From Cinclus cinclus (taxonomy: Eukaryota; Chordata; Aves; Passeriformes; Cinclidae), in assembly GCF_963662255.1 (NCBI RefSeq), contig NW_026912151.1, positions 1-64,000 on the forward strand: a stretch of DNA of 64,000 nucleotides. Reading direction: 5' to 3'. The stretch's first letter is position 1. Every line of letters begins with the position of its first letter. Below the pieces are notes generated by a model. That model was not told where the DNA came from. It ran no database searches and saw only the letters and a list, made by a program, of their open reading frames with translations. A program made the position numbers and the translations under genes. Shown here one piece after another: positions 23,698-36,224 of the stretch.

Positions 23698-26600
23698 TTA
23701 GGCAAGTTGGCTTTGAAAGGAGGCACTTTTCCCCAAGAAGCCAAACTCAAGAGCCCACTTGGCAGGTGTCATTTTGTAGGGCGCGTTTGGGCCTCCGATG
23801 GCAGCCAGGTTTGGAGGAGGGGGCAGCTTTGGTCTGGGAGAAATCCTCGTCCTTATGGAATTTTTGTAGGAAAAAGCCCAGGACGGGCCGCAGGCAAGTT
23901 GGCTTTGAAAGGAGGCACTTCCACCCAAGAAGCCAAACTCAAGAGCCCACTTGGCAGATGTCATTTTGTAGGGCGCGTTTGGGCCTCCGATGGCAGCCAG
24001 GTTTGGAGGAGGGGGCAGCTTTGGTCTGGGAGAAATCCTCGTCCTTATGGAATTTTTGTAGGCAAAAGCCCTGCATGGGCCGCAGGCAAGTTGACTCCGA
24101 AAGGAGGCACTTTTCCCCAGGAAGCCAAACTCAAGAGCCCACTTGGCAGATGTCATTTTGTAGGGCGCGTTTGGACCTCCGATGGCAGCCAGGTTTGGAG
24201 GAGGGGGCAGCTTTGGTCTGGGAGGAATCCTCGTCCTTATGGAATTTTTGTAGCAAAAGCCCGGGACGGGACGCAGGCAAGTTGGTTTTGAAAGGAGTCA
24301 CTTTTCCCCAAGAAGCCAAACTCAAGAGCCCACTAGGCAGGTGTCATTATGTAGGGCGCGTTTGGGCCTCCGATGGCAGCCAGGTTTGGAGGAGGGGGCA
24401 GCTTTGGTCTGGGAGAAATCCTCGTCCTTATGGAATTTTTGTAGTCAAAAGCCCAGGACGGGCCGCAGGCAAGTTAGGCAAGTTGGCTCCGAAAGGAGGC
24501 ACTTTTCCCCAAGAAGCCAAACTCAAGAGCCCACTTGGCAGGTGTCATTTTGTAGGGCGCGTTTGGGCCTCCGATGGCAGCCAGGTTTGGAGGAGGGGGC
24601 AGCTTTGGTCTGGGAGAAATCCTCGTCCTTATGCAATTTTGGTAGGCAAAAGCCCTGCATGGGCCGCAGGCAAGTTGGCTTTGAAAGGAGGCACTTTTCC
24701 GCAAGAAGCCAAACTCAAGAGCCCACTTGGCAGATGTCATTTTGTAGGGCGCGTTTGGGCCTCCGATGGCAGCCAGGTTTGGAGGAGGGGGCAGCTTTGG
24801 TCTGGGAGGAATCCTCGTCCTTATGGAATTTTTGTAGCAAAAGTCCGGGACGGGATGCAGGCAAGTTAGGCAAGTTGGCTTTGAAAGGAGGCACTTTTCC
24901 CCAAGAAGCCAAATTCAAGAACCCACAATGCAGATGTCATTTTGTAGGGTTAGTTTGGGCCTCCGATGGCAGCCAGGTTTGGAGGAGGGGGCAGCTTTGG
25001 TCTGGGAGAAATCCTCGTCCTTCTGGAATTTTTGTAGTCAAAAGCCCAGGACGGGCCGCAGGCAAGTTAGGCAAGTTGGCTCCGAAAGGAGGCACTTTTC
25101 CCCAAGAAGCCAAACTCAAGAACCCACAATGCAGATGTCATTTTGTAGGGCGCGTTTGGGCCTCCGATGGCAGCCAGGTTTGGAGGAGGGGGCAGCTTTG
25201 GTCTGGGTGAAATCCTCGTCCTTCTGGAATTTTTGTAGGCATAAGCCCAGGACGGGACGCAGGCAAGTTGGCTTTGAAAGGAGGCACTTTCCCCCAAGAA
25301 GCCAAACTGAAGAGCCCACTTGGCAGATGTCATTTTGTAGGGCGCGTTTGGGCCTCCGATGGCAGCCAGGTTTGGAGGAGGGGGCAGCTTTGGTCTGGGA
25401 GAAATCCTCGTCCTTCTGGAATTTTTGTAGGCAAAAGCCCAGGACGGGCCGCAGGCAAGTTGGCTTTGAAAGGAGGCACTTCCACCCAAGAAGCCAAACT
25501 CAAGAGCCCACTTGGCAGGTGTCATTTTGTAGGGCACGTTTGGGCCTCCGATGGCAGCCAGGTTTGGAGGAGGGGGCAGCTTTGGTCTGGGAGAAATCCT
25601 CGTCCTTCTGGAATTTTTGGAGGCAAAAGCCCTGCATGGGCCGCAGGCAAGTTGACTCCGAAAGGAGGCACTTTTCCCCAGGAAGCCAAACTCAAGAACC
25701 CTCAATGCAGGTGTCATTTTGTGGGACGCGTTTGGGCCTCCGATGGCAGCCAGGTTTGGAGGAGGGGGCAGCTTTGGTCTGGGAGAAATCCTCGTCCTTC
25801 TGGAATTTTTGGAGGCAAAAGCCCAGGACGGGCCGCAGGCTAGTTAGGCAAGTTGGCTCCGAAAGGAGGCACTTTTCCCCAAGAAGCCAAACTCAAGAGC
25901 CCACTTGGCAGATATCATTTTGTGGGGCGCGTTTGGGCCTCTGATGGCAGCCAGGTTTGGAGGAGGGGGCAGCTTTGGTCTGGGAGAAATCCTCGTCCTT
26001 ATGGAATTTTTGTAGTCTAAAGCCCAGCACGGGCCGTAGGCTAGTTAGGCAAGTTGGCTTTGAAAGGAGGCACTTTCCCCCAAGAAGCCAAACTCAAGAG
26101 CCCACTTGGCAGATGTCATTTTGTAGGGCGCGTTTGGGCCTCCGATGGCAGCCAGGTTTGGAGGAGGGGGCAGCTTTGGTCTGGGAGAAATCCTCGTCCT
26201 TATGGAATTTTTGTAGGAAAAAGCCCAGGACGGGCCGCAGGCAAGTTGGCTTTGAAAGGAGGCACTTCCACCCAAGAAGCCAAACTCAAGAGCCCACTTG
26301 GCAGATGTCATTTTGTAGGGCGCGTTTGGGCCTCCGATGGCAGCCAGGTTTGGAGGAGGGGGCAGCTTTGGTCTGGGAGAAATCCTCGTCCTTATGGAAT
26401 TTTTGTAGGCAAAAGCCCTGCATGGGCCGCAGGCAAGTTGACTCCGAAAGGAGGCACTTTTCCCCAGGAAGCCAAACTCAAGAGCCCACTTGGCAGGTGT
26501 CATTTTGTAGGGCGCGTTTGGACCTCCGATGGCAGCCAGGTTTGGAGGAGGGGGCAGCTTTGGTCTGGGAGGAATCCTCGTCCTTATGGAATTTTTGTAG

Positions 26601-28391
26601 CAAAAGCCCGGGACGGGACGCAGGCAAGTTGGTTTTGAAAGGAGTCACTTTTCCCCAAGAAGCCAAACTCAAGAGCCCACTAGGCAGGTGTCATTATGTA
26701 GGGCGCGTTTGGGCCTCCGATGGCAGCCAGGTTTGGAGGAGGGGGCAGCTTTGGTCTGGGAGAAATCCTCGTCCTTATGGAATTTTTGGAGGCAAAAGCC
26801 CAGGACGGGCCGCAGGCTAGTTAGGCAAGTTGGCTTTGAAAGGAGGCACTTTTCCCCAAGAAGCCAAACTCAAGAGCCCACTTGGCAGGTGTCATTTTGT
26901 AGGGCGCGTTTGGGCCTCCGATGGCAGCCAGGTTTGGAGGAGGGGGCAGCTTTGGTCTGGGAGAAATCCTCGTCCTTATGGAATTTTGGTAGGCAAAAGC
27001 CCTGCATGGGCCGCAGGCAAGTTGGCTTTGAAAGGAGGCACTTTTCCGCAAGAAGCCAAACTCAAGAGCCCACTTGGCAGATGTCATTTTGTAGGGCGCG
27101 TTTGGGCCTCCGATGGCAGCCAGGTTTGGAGGAGGGGGCAGCTTTGGTCTGGGAGGAATCCTCGTCCTTATGGAATTTTTGTAGCAAAAGTCCGGGACGG
27201 GATGCAGGCAAGTTAGGCAAGTTGGCTTTGAAAGGAGGCACTTTTCCCCAAGAAGCCAAACTCAATAGCCCACTTGGCAGGTGTCATTTTGTAGGGTTAG
27301 TTTGGGCCTCCGATGGCAGCCAGGTTTGGAGGAGGGGGCAGCTTTGGTCTGGGAGAAATCCTCGTCCTTCTGGAATTTTTGTAGTCAAAAGCCCAGGACG
27401 GGCCGCAGGCAAGTTAGGCAAGTTGGCTCCGAAAGGAGGCACTTTTCCCCAAGAAGCCAAACTCAAGAACCCACAATGCAGATGTCATTTTGTAGGGCGC
27501 GTTTGGGCCTCCGATGGCAGCCAGGTTTGGAGGAGGGGGCAGCTTTGGTCTGGGTGAAATCCTCGTCCTTCTGGAATTTTTGTAGGCATAAGCCCAGGAC
27601 GGGACGCAGGCAAGTTGGCTTTGAAAGGAGGCACTTTCCCCCAAGAAGCCAAACTGAAGAGCCCACTTGGCAGATGTCATTTTGTAGGGCGCGTTTGGGC
27701 CTCCGATGGCAGCCAGGTTTGGAGGAGGGGGCAGCTTTGGTCTGGGAGAAATCCTCGTCCTTCTGGAATTTTTGTAGGCAAAAGCCCAGGACGGGCCGCA
27801 GGCAAGTTGGCTTTGAAAGGAGGCACTTCCACCCAAGAAGCCAAACTCAAGAGCCCACTTGGCAGGTGTCATTTTGTAGGGCACGTTTGGGCCTCCGATG
27901 GCAGCCAGGTTTGGAGGAGGGGGCAGCTTTGGTCTGGGAGAAATCCTCGTCCTTCTGGAATTTTTGTAGGCAAAAGCCCTGCATGGGCCGCAGGCAAGTT
28001 GACTCCGAAAGGAGGCACTTTTCCCCAGGAAGCCAAACTCAAGAACCCTCAATGCAGGTGTCATTTTGTGGGGCGCGTTTGGGCCTCCGATGGCAGCCAG
28101 GTTTGGAGGAGGGGGCAGCTTTGGTCTGGGAGAAATCCTCGTCCTTCTGGAATTTTTGGAGGCAAAACCCCAGGACAGGCCGCAGGCAAGTTAGGCAAGT
28201 TGGCTCCGAAAGGAGGCACTTTCCCCCAAGAAGCCAAACTCAAGAGCCCACTTGGCAGATGTCATTTTGTGGGGCGCGTTTGGGCCTCTGATGGCAGCCA
28301 GGTTTGGAGGAGGGGGCAGCTTTGGTCTGGGAGAAATCCTCGTCCTTATGGAATTTTTGTAGTCTAAAGCCCAGCACGGGCCGCAGGCAAG
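23698..28391. repeat. Two tandem copies of a 2347-bp twelve-monomer HOR
   Basis: Start points 23698, 24474, 24715, 24937, 25067 and 25268 recur 2347 bp downstream at 26045, 26821, 27062, 27284, 27414 and 27615. 2347 equals 12 x 192 plus five 9-bp duplications minus two single-base losses, matching the two short monomers per unit (tagcaaaagcc at 24251 and 26598; tagcaaaagtc at 24835 and 27182). The gggttagtttggg variant falls once per unit (24947, 27294). Differences include attcaagaacccacaatg versus ctcaatagcccacttgg just before that variant. Confidence 0.88.
24103..24293 (+). repeat. 191-bp variant monomer (tagcaaaag family)
   Basis: This is a minor monomer type one base shorter than the reference, because gtaggcaaaag has become gtagcaaaag. 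It usually carries a linked set of changes: ctgggaggaatcc instead of ctgggagaaatcc, cgggacgggacgcag instead of aggacgggccgcag, and a following monomer that begins ggagtcac rather than ggaggcac and often has tcattatgtag. Family members have tagcaaaag at about 14075, 24251, 26598, 28744, 30488, 32827, 37907, 39651, 45317, 46495, 47855, 50185, 52515, 53108, 56424, 58370, 61092 and 63823. A sub-branch reading tagcaaaagtcc with gggatgcag is at 14859, 22680, 24835, 27182 and 36345. The one-base loss shifts frame, which is why many plus-strand open frames end or change register here. Confidence 0.9.
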
Positions 28392-30880
28392 TTGGCTTTG
28401 AAAGGAGGCACTTCCACCCAAGAAGCCAAACTCAAGAGCCCACTTGGCAGATGTCATTTTGTAGGGCGCGTTTGGGCCTCCGATGGCAGCCAGGTTTGGA
28501 GGAGGGGGCAGCTTTGGTCTGGGAGAAATCCTCGTCCTTATGGAATTTTTGTAGGCAAAAGCCCTGCATGGGCCGCAGGCAAGTTGACTCCGAAAGGAGG
28601 CACTTTTCCCCAGGAAGCCAAACTCAAGAGCCCACTTGGCAGATGTCATTTTGTAGGGCGCGTTTGGACCTCCGATGGCAGCCAGGTTTGGAGGAGGGGG
28701 CATCTTTGGTCTGGGAGGAATCCTCGTCCTTATGGAATTTTTGTAGCAAAAGCCCGGGACGGGACGCAGGCAAGTTGGTTTTGAAAGGAGTCACTTTTCC
28801 CCAAGAAGCCAAACTCAAGAGCCCACTAGGCAGGTGTCATTATGTAGGGCGCGTTTGGGCCTCCGATGGCAGCCAGGTTTGGAGGAGGGGGCAGCTTTGT
28901 TCTGGGAGAAATTCTTGTCCTTATGGAATTTTTGTTGGCAAAAGCCCAGGACGGTCCGCAGGCAAGTTAGGCAAGTTGGCTATGAAAGGAGGCACTTTCC
29001 CCAAGAAGCCAAACTCAAGAACCCACAATGCAGATGTCATTTTGTAGGGCGCGTTTGGGCCTCCGATGGCAGCCAGGTTTGGAGGAGGGGGCAGCTTTGG
29101 TCTGGGAGAAATCCTCGTCCTTCTGGAATTTTTGTAGGCAAAAGCCCAGGACGGGCCGCAGGCAAGTTGGCTTTGAAAGGAGGCACTTCCACCCAAGAAG
29201 CCAAACTCAAGAGCCCACTTGGCAGGTGTCATTTTGTAGGGCACGTTTGGGCCTCCGATGGCAGCCAGGTTTGGAGGAGGGGGCAGCTTTGGTCTGGGAG
29301 AAATCCTCGTCCTTCTGGAATTTTTGTAGGCACAAGCCCAGGACGGGCCGCAGGCAAGTTGACTCCGAAAGGAGGCAATTTTCCCCAGGAAGCCAAACTC
29401 AAGAACCCTCAATGCAGGTGTCATTTTGTGGGGCGCGTTTGGGCCTCCGATGGCAGCCAGGTTTGGAGGAGGGGGCAGCTTTGGTCTGGGAGAAATCCTC
29501 GTCCTTATGGAATTTTTGTAGTCTAAAGCCCAGCACGGGCCGCAGGCTAGTTAGGCAAGTTGGCTTTGAAAGGAGGCACTTTCCCCCAAGAAGCCAAACT
29601 CAAGAGCCCACTTGGCAGATGTCATTTTGTAGGGCGCATTTGGGCCTCCGATGGCAGCCAGGTTTGGAGGAGGGGGCAGCTTTGGTCTGGGAGAAATCCT
29701 CGTCCTTCTGGAATTTTTGTAGGCAAAAGCCCAGGACGGGCCGCAGGCAAGTTGGCTTTGAAAGGAGGCACTTCCACCCAAGAAGCCAAACTCAAGAGCC
29801 CACTTGGCAGATGTCATTTTGTAGGGCGCGTTTGGGCCTCCGATGGCAGCCAGGTTTGGAGGAGGGGGCAGCTTTGGTCTGGGAGAAATCCTCGTCCTTG
29901 TGGAATTTTTGTAGGCAAAAGCCCAGAATGGGCCGCGGGCAAGTTAACTCCGAAAGGAGGCACTTTTCCGCAAGAAGCCAAACTCAAGAGCCCACTTGGC
30001 AGATGTCATTTTGTAGGGCGCGTTTGGGCCTCCGATGGCAGCCAGGTTTGGAGGAGGGGGCAGCTTTGTTCTGGGAGAAATCCTCGTCCTTCTGGAATTT
30101 TTGTAGGCACAAGCCCAGGACGGGCCGCAGGCAAGTTGGCTTTGAAAGGAGGCACTTTCCCCCAAGAAGCCAAACTCAAGAGCCCACTTGGCAGGTGTCA
30201 TTTTGTAGGGCGCGTTTGGGCCTCCGATGGCAGCCAGGTTTGGAGGAGGGGGCAGCTTTGGTCTGGGAGAAATCCTCGTCCTTATGGAATTTTTGTCGGC
30301 AAAAGCCCTGCATGGGCCGCAGGCAAGTTGACTCCGAAAGGAGGCACTTTTCCCCAGGAAGCCAAACTCAAGAGCCCACTTGGCAGATGTCATTTTGTAG
30401 GGCGCGTTTGGGCCTCCGATGGCAGCCAGGTTTGGAGGAGGGGGCAGCTTTGGTCTGGGAGGAATCCTCGTCCTTATGGAATTTTTGTAGCAAAAGCCCG
30501 GGACGGGACGCAGGCAAGTTGGTTTTGAAAGGAGTCACTTTTCCCCAAGAAGCCAAACTCAATAGCCCACTTGGCAGGTGTCATTTTGTAGGGCACGTTT
30601 GGGCCTCCGATGGCAGCCAGGTTTGGAGGAGGGGGCAGCTTTGGTCTGGGAGAAATCCTCGTCCTTATGGAATTTTTGGAGGCAAAAGCCCAGGACGGGC
30701 CGCAGGCAAGTTAGGCAAGTTGGCTCCGAAAGGAGGCACTTTTCCCCAAGAAGCCAAACTCAAGAACCCTCAATGCAGATGTCATTTTGTGGGGCACGTT
30801 CGGGCCTCTGATGGCAGCCAGGTTTGGAGGAGGGGGCAGCTTTGGTCTGGGAGAAATCCTCGTCCTTATGGAATTTTTGT
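27290..30880. repeat. ~3.6-kb block X, repeated at 36.45-40.07 kb (offset 9163)
   Basis: Start points 27414, 27463, 28061, 28191, 28834, 29028, 29551, 30368 and 30578 each have counterparts exactly 9163 bp downstream. Shared private variants include caaaaccccaggacaggcc, cataagcccagg with gtgaaatcc, aaattcttgtcc, ggaggcaatttt and cttgtggaattt. The downstream copy lacks one 201-bp monomer near its end: 30921 matches 39883, an offset of 8962. Confidence 0.85.
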
Positions 30881-33800
30881 AGTCTAAAGCCCAGCACGGG
30901 CCGCAGGCTAGTTAGGCAAGTTGGCTTTGAAAGGAGGCACTTTTCCGCAAGAAGCCAAACTCAAGAGCCCACTTGGCAGATGTCATTTTGTAGGGCGCGT
31001 TTGGGCCTCCGATGGCAGCCAGGTTTGGAGGAGGGGGCAGCTTTGGTCTGGGAGAAATCCTCGTCCTTATGGAATTTTTGTAGGCAAAAGCCCAGGACAG
31101 GCCGCAGGCAAGTTGGCTTTGAAAGGAGGCACTTCCACCCAAGAAGCCAAACTCAAGAGCCCACTTGGCAGGTGTCATTTTGTAGGGCACGTTTGGGCCT
31201 CCGATGGCAGCCAGGTTTGGAGGAGGGGGCAGCTTTGGTCTGGGAGAAATCCTCGTCCTTATGGAATTTTTGTAGGCAAAAGCCCTGCATGGGCCGCAGG
31301 CAAGTTGACTCCGAAAGGAGGCACTTTTCCCCAGGAAGCCAAACTCAAGAACCCTCAATGCAGGTGTCATTTTGTGGGGCGCGTTTGGGCCTCCGATGGC
31401 AGCCAGGTTTGGAGGAGGGGGCAGCTTTGGTCTGGGAGAAATCCTCGTCCTTCTGGAATTTTTGGAGGCAAAAGCCCAGGACGGGCCGCAGGCAAGTTAG
31501 GCAAGTTGGCTCCGAAAGGAGGCACTTTTCCCCAAGAAGCCAAACTCCAGAACCCTCAATGCAGATGTCATTTTGTGGGGCGCGTTTGGGCCTCCGATGG
31601 CAGCAAGGTTTGGAGGAGGGGGCAGCTTTGGTCTGGGAGAAATCCTCGTCCTTATGGAATTTTTGTAGTCTACAGCCCAGCACGGGCCGCAGGCAAGTTG
31701 GCTTTGAAAGGAGGCACTTCCACCCAAGAAGCCAAACTCAAGAGCCCACTTGGCAGGTGTCATTTTTTAGGGCACGTTTGGGCCTCTGATGGCAGCCAGG
31801 TTTGGAGGAGGGGGCAGCTTTGGTCTGGGAGAAATCCTCGTCCTTATGGAATTTTTGTAGGCAAAAGCCCTGCATGGGCCGCAGGCAAGTTGACTCCGAA
31901 AGGAGGCAATTTTCCCCAGGAAGCCAAACTCAAGGACCCTCAATGCAGGTGTCATTTTGTGGGGCGCGTTTGGGCTTCCGATGGCAGCCAGGTTTGGAGG
32001 AGGGGGCAGCTTTGTTCTGGGAGAAATCCTCGTCCTTATGGAATTTTTGTAGTCTAAAGCCCAGCACGGGCCGCAGGCTAGTTAGGCAAGTTGGCTTTGA
32101 AAGGAGGCACTTTCCCCCAAGAAGACAAACTCAAGAGCCCACTTGGCAGATGTCATTTTGTAGGGCGCGTTTGGGCCTCCGATGGCAGCCAGGTTTGGAG
32201 GAGGGGGCAGCTTTGGTCTGGGAGAAATCCTCGTCCTTATGGAATTTTTGTAGGCAAAAGCCCAGGACGGGCCGCAGGCAAGTTGGCTTTGAAAGGAGGC
32301 ACTTCCACCCAAGAAGCCAAACTCAAGAGCCCACTTGGCAGATGTCATTTTGTAGGGCGCGTTTGGGCCTCCGATGGCAGCCAGGTTTGGAGGAGGGGGC
32401 AGCTTTGGTCTGGGAGAAATCCTCGTCCTTATGGAATTTTTGTAGGCAAAAGCCCTGCATGGGCCGCCGGCAAGTTAACTCCGAAAGGAGGCACTTTTCC
32501 CCATGAAGCCAAATTCAAGAGCCCACTTGGCAGATGTCATTTTGTAGGGCGCGTTTGGGCCTCCGATGGCAGCCAGGTTTGGAGGAGGGGGCAGCTTTGG
32601 TCTGGGAGAAATCCTCGTCCTTATGGAATTTTTGTAGGCACAAGCCCAGGACGGGCCGCAGGCAAGTTGGCTTTGAAAGGAGGCACTTTCCCCCAAGAAG
32701 CCAAACTCAAGAGCCCACTTGGCAGGTGTCATTTTGTAGGGCGCGTTTGGGCCTCCGATGGCAGCCAGGTTTGGAGGAGGGGGCAGCTTTGGTCTGGGAG
32801 GAATCCTCGTCCTTATGGAATTTTTGTAGCAAAAGCCCGGGACGGGACGCAGGCAAGTTGGTTTTGAAAGGAGTCACTTTTCCCCAAGAAGCCAAACTCA
32901 AGAGCCCACTTGGCAGGTGTCATTTTGTAGGGCACGTTTGGGCCTCCGATGGCAGCCAGGTTTGGAGGAGGGGGCAGCTTTGGTCTGGGAGAAATCCTCG
33001 TCCTTATGGAATTTTTGGAGGCAAAAGCCCAGGACGGGCCGCAGGCAAGTTAGGCAAGTTGGCTCCGAAAGGAGGCACTTTTCCCCAAGAAGCCAAACTC
33101 AAGAACCCTCAATGCAGATGTCATTTTGTGGGGCACGTTCGGGCCTCTGATGGCAGCCAGGTTTGGAGGAGGGGGCAGCTTTGGTCTGGGAGAAATCCTC
33201 GTCCTTATGGAATTTTTGTAGTCTAAAGCCCAGCACGGGCCGCAGGCTAGTTAGGCAAGTTGGCTTTGAAAGGAGGCACTTTTCCGCAAGAAGCCAAACT
33301 CAAGAGCCCACTTGGCAGATGTCATTTTGTAGGGCGCGTTTGGGCCTCCGATGGCAGCCAGGTTTGGAGGAGGGGGCAGCTTTGGTCTGGGAGAAATCCT
33401 CGTCCTTATGGAATTTTTGTAGGCAAAAGCCCAGGACAGGCCGCAGGCAAGTTGGCTTTGAAAGGAGGCACTTCCACCCAAGAAGCCAAACTCAAGAGCC
33501 CACTTGGCAGGTGTCATTTTGTAGGGCGCGTTTGGGCCTCCGATGGCAGCCAGGTTTGGAGGAGGGGGCAGCTTTGGTCTGGGAGAAATCCTCGTCCTTA
33601 TGGAATTTTTGTAGGCAAAAGCCCTGCATGGGCCGCAGGCAAGTTGACTCCGAAAGGAGGCACTTTTCCCCAGGAAGCCAAACTCAAGAACCCTCAATGC
33701 AGGTGTCATTTTGTGGGGCACGTTTGGGCCTCCGATGGCAGCCAGGTTTGGAGGAGGGGGCAGCTTTGTTCTGGGAGAAATCCTCGTCCTTCTGGAATTT

Positions 33801-34022
33801 TTGGAGGCAAAAGCCCAGGACGGGCCGCAGGCAAGTTAGGCAAGTTGGCTCCGAAAGGAGGCACTTTTCCCCAAGAAGCCAAACGCCAGAACCCTCAATG
33901 CAGATGTCATTTTGTGGGGCGCGTTTGGGCCTCTGATGGCAGCCAGGTTTGGAGGAGGGGGCAGCTTTGGTCTGGGAGAAATCCTCGTCCTTATGGAATT
34001 TTTGTAGTCTACAGCCCAGCAC
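30368..34022. repeat. Twelve-monomer (2339-bp) HOR, one full and one partial copy
   Basis: 30368, 30578, 30824, 30912, 31497 and 31683 correspond to 32707, 32917, 33163, 33251, 33836 and 34022, always 2339 bp apart (12 x 192 + 36 - 1). Linked variants are gggcacgttcgggcc, ccaggacaggccgc, tactctaca-type change tagtctacagcc, and actccagaaccc versus acgccagaaccc in the second copy. The middle part of the first copy (about 31.8-32.7 kb) has no counterpart after 34.02 kb, where a different block begins. Confidence 0.82.
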
Positions 34023-36224
34023 GGGCTGCAGGCAAGTTGGCTTTGAAAGGAGGCACTTTCCCCCAAGAAGCCAAACTCAGGAGCCCACTTGGCAGATGTC
34101 ATTTTGTAGGGCGCGTTTGGTCCACCGATGGCAGTCAGGTTTGGAGGAGGGGGCAGCTTTGGTCTGGGAGAAATCCTCGTCCTTATGGTATTTTTGTAGG
34201 CAAAAGCCCAGAATGGGCCGCAGGCTAGTTAGGCAAGTTGGCTTTGAAAGGAGGCACTTTTCCGCAAGAAGCCAAACTCAAGAGCCCACTTGGCAGGTGT
34301 CATTTTGTAGGGCGCGTTTGGGCCTCCGATGGCAGCCAGGTTTGGAGGAGGGGGCAGCTTTGGTCTGGGAGAAATCCTCGTCCTTCTGGAATTTTTGGAG
34401 GCAAAAGCCCAGGACGGGCCGCAGGCAAGTTGGCTTTGAAAGGAGGCATTTCCACCCAAGAAGCCAAACTCAAGAGCCCACTTGGCAGGTGTCATTTTGT
34501 AGGGCACGTTTGGGCCTCCGATGGCAGCCAGGTTTGGAGGAGGGGGCAGCTTTGGTCTGGGAGAAATCCTCGTCCTTCTGGAATTTTTGTAGGCAAAAGC
34601 CCTGCATGGGCCGCAGGCAAGTTGACTCCAAAAGGAGGCAATTTTCCCCAGGAAGCCAAACTCAAGAACCCTCAATGCAGGTGTCATTTTGTGGGGCGCG
34701 TTTGGGCCTCCGATGGCAGCCAGGTTTGGAGGAGGGGGCAGCTTTGGTCTGGGAGAAATCCTCGTCCTTATGGAATTTTTGTAGTCTAAAGCCCAGCACG
34801 GGCCGCAGGCTAGTTAGGCAAGTTGGCTTTGAAAGGAGGCACTTTCCCCCAAGAAGCCAAACTCAAGAGCCCACTTGGCAGATGTCATTTTGTAGGGCGT
34901 GTTTGGGCCTCCGATGGCAGCCAGGTTTGGAGGAGGGGGCAGCTTTGGTCTGGGAGAAATCCTCGTCCTTATGGAATTTTTGTAGGCAAAAGCCCAGGAC
35001 GGGCCGCAGGCAAGTTGGCTTTGAAAGGAGGCACTTCCACCCAAGAAGCCAAACTCAAGAGCCCACTTGGCAGATGTCATTTTGTAGGGCGCGTTTGGGC
35101 CTCCGATGGCAGCCAGGTTTGGAGGAGGGGGCAGCTTTGGTCTGGGAGAAATCCTCGTCCTTATGGAATTTTTGTAGTCTAAAGCCCAGCACGGGCCGCA
35201 GGCTAGTTAGGCAAGTTGGCTTTGAAAGGAGGCACTTTTCCGCAAGAAGCCAAACTCAAGAGCCCACTTGGCAGGTGTCATTTTGTAGGGCGCGTTTGGG
35301 CCTCCGATGGCAGCCAGGTTTGGAGGAGGGGGCAGCTTTGGTCTGGGAGAAATCCTCGTCCTTCTGGAATTTTTGGAGGCAAAAGCCCAGGACGGGCCGC
35401 AGGCAAGTTGTCTTTGAAAGGAGGCACTTCCACCCAAGAAGCCAAACTCAAGAGCCCACTTGGCAGGTGTCATTTTGTAGGGCACGTTTGGGCCTCCGAT
35501 GGCAGCCAGGTTTGGAGGAGGGGGCAGCTTTGGTCTGGGAGAAATCCTCGTCCTTCTGGAATTTTTGGAGGCAAAAGCCCTGCATGGGCCGCCGGCAAGT
35601 TGACTCCGAAAGGAGGCAATTTTCCCCAGGAAGCCAAACTCAAGAACCCTCAATGCAGGTGTCATTTTGTGGGGCGCGTTTGGGCCTCCGATGGCAGCCA
35701 GGTTTGGAGGAGGGGGCAGCTTTGGTCTGGGAGAAATCCTCGTCCTTATGGAATTTTTGTAGTCTAAAGCCCAGCACGGGCCGCAGGCTAGTTAGGCAAG
35801 TTGGTTTTGAAAGGAGGCACTTTCCCCCAAGAAGCCAAACTCAAGAGCCCACTTGGCAGATGTCATTTTGTAGGGCGCGTTTGGGCCTCCGATGGCAGCC
35901 AGGTTTGGAGGAGGGGGCAGCTTTGGTCTGGGAGAAATCCTCGTCCTTATGGAATTTTTGTAGGCAAAAGCCCAGGACGGGCCGCAGGCAAGTTGGCTTT
36001 GAAAGGAGGCACTTCCACCCAAGAAGCCAAACTCAAGAGCCCACTTTGCAGATGTCATTTTGTAGGGCGCGTTTGGGCCTCCGATGGCAGCCAGGTTTGG
36101 AGGAGGGGGCAGCTTTGGTCTGGGAGAAATCCTCGTCCTTATGGAATTTTTGTAGGCAAAAGCCCTGCATGGGCCGCCGGCAAGTTAACTCCGAAAGGAG
36201 GCACTTTTCCGCAAGAAGCCACAC
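33684..36224. repeat. Block Y, first copy (12-mer HOR)
   Basis: This block recurs at an offset of 6431 bp (33684 to 40115, 34229 to 40660, 34814 to 41245, 35207 to 41638, 35792 to 42223) and again 2349 bp further on. Its private marker is ggtccaccgatggcagtcagg-type sequence, in which tccaccgat begins at 34121, 40552, 42901 and (in a fourth relative) 48555. Other markers are gactccaaaaggaggcaat, ggttttgaaaggaggcac and cccactttgcag. The plus-strand frame is open for 923 codons (33949-36720) only because every monomer here is a multiple of three long and free of the common stop-making variants. Confidence 0.85.

Noticed and set aside
30796..30812. cacgttcgggcctctga as a CENP-B box
   Set aside because: It has TTCG but lacks the required A and CGGG at the correct spacing.
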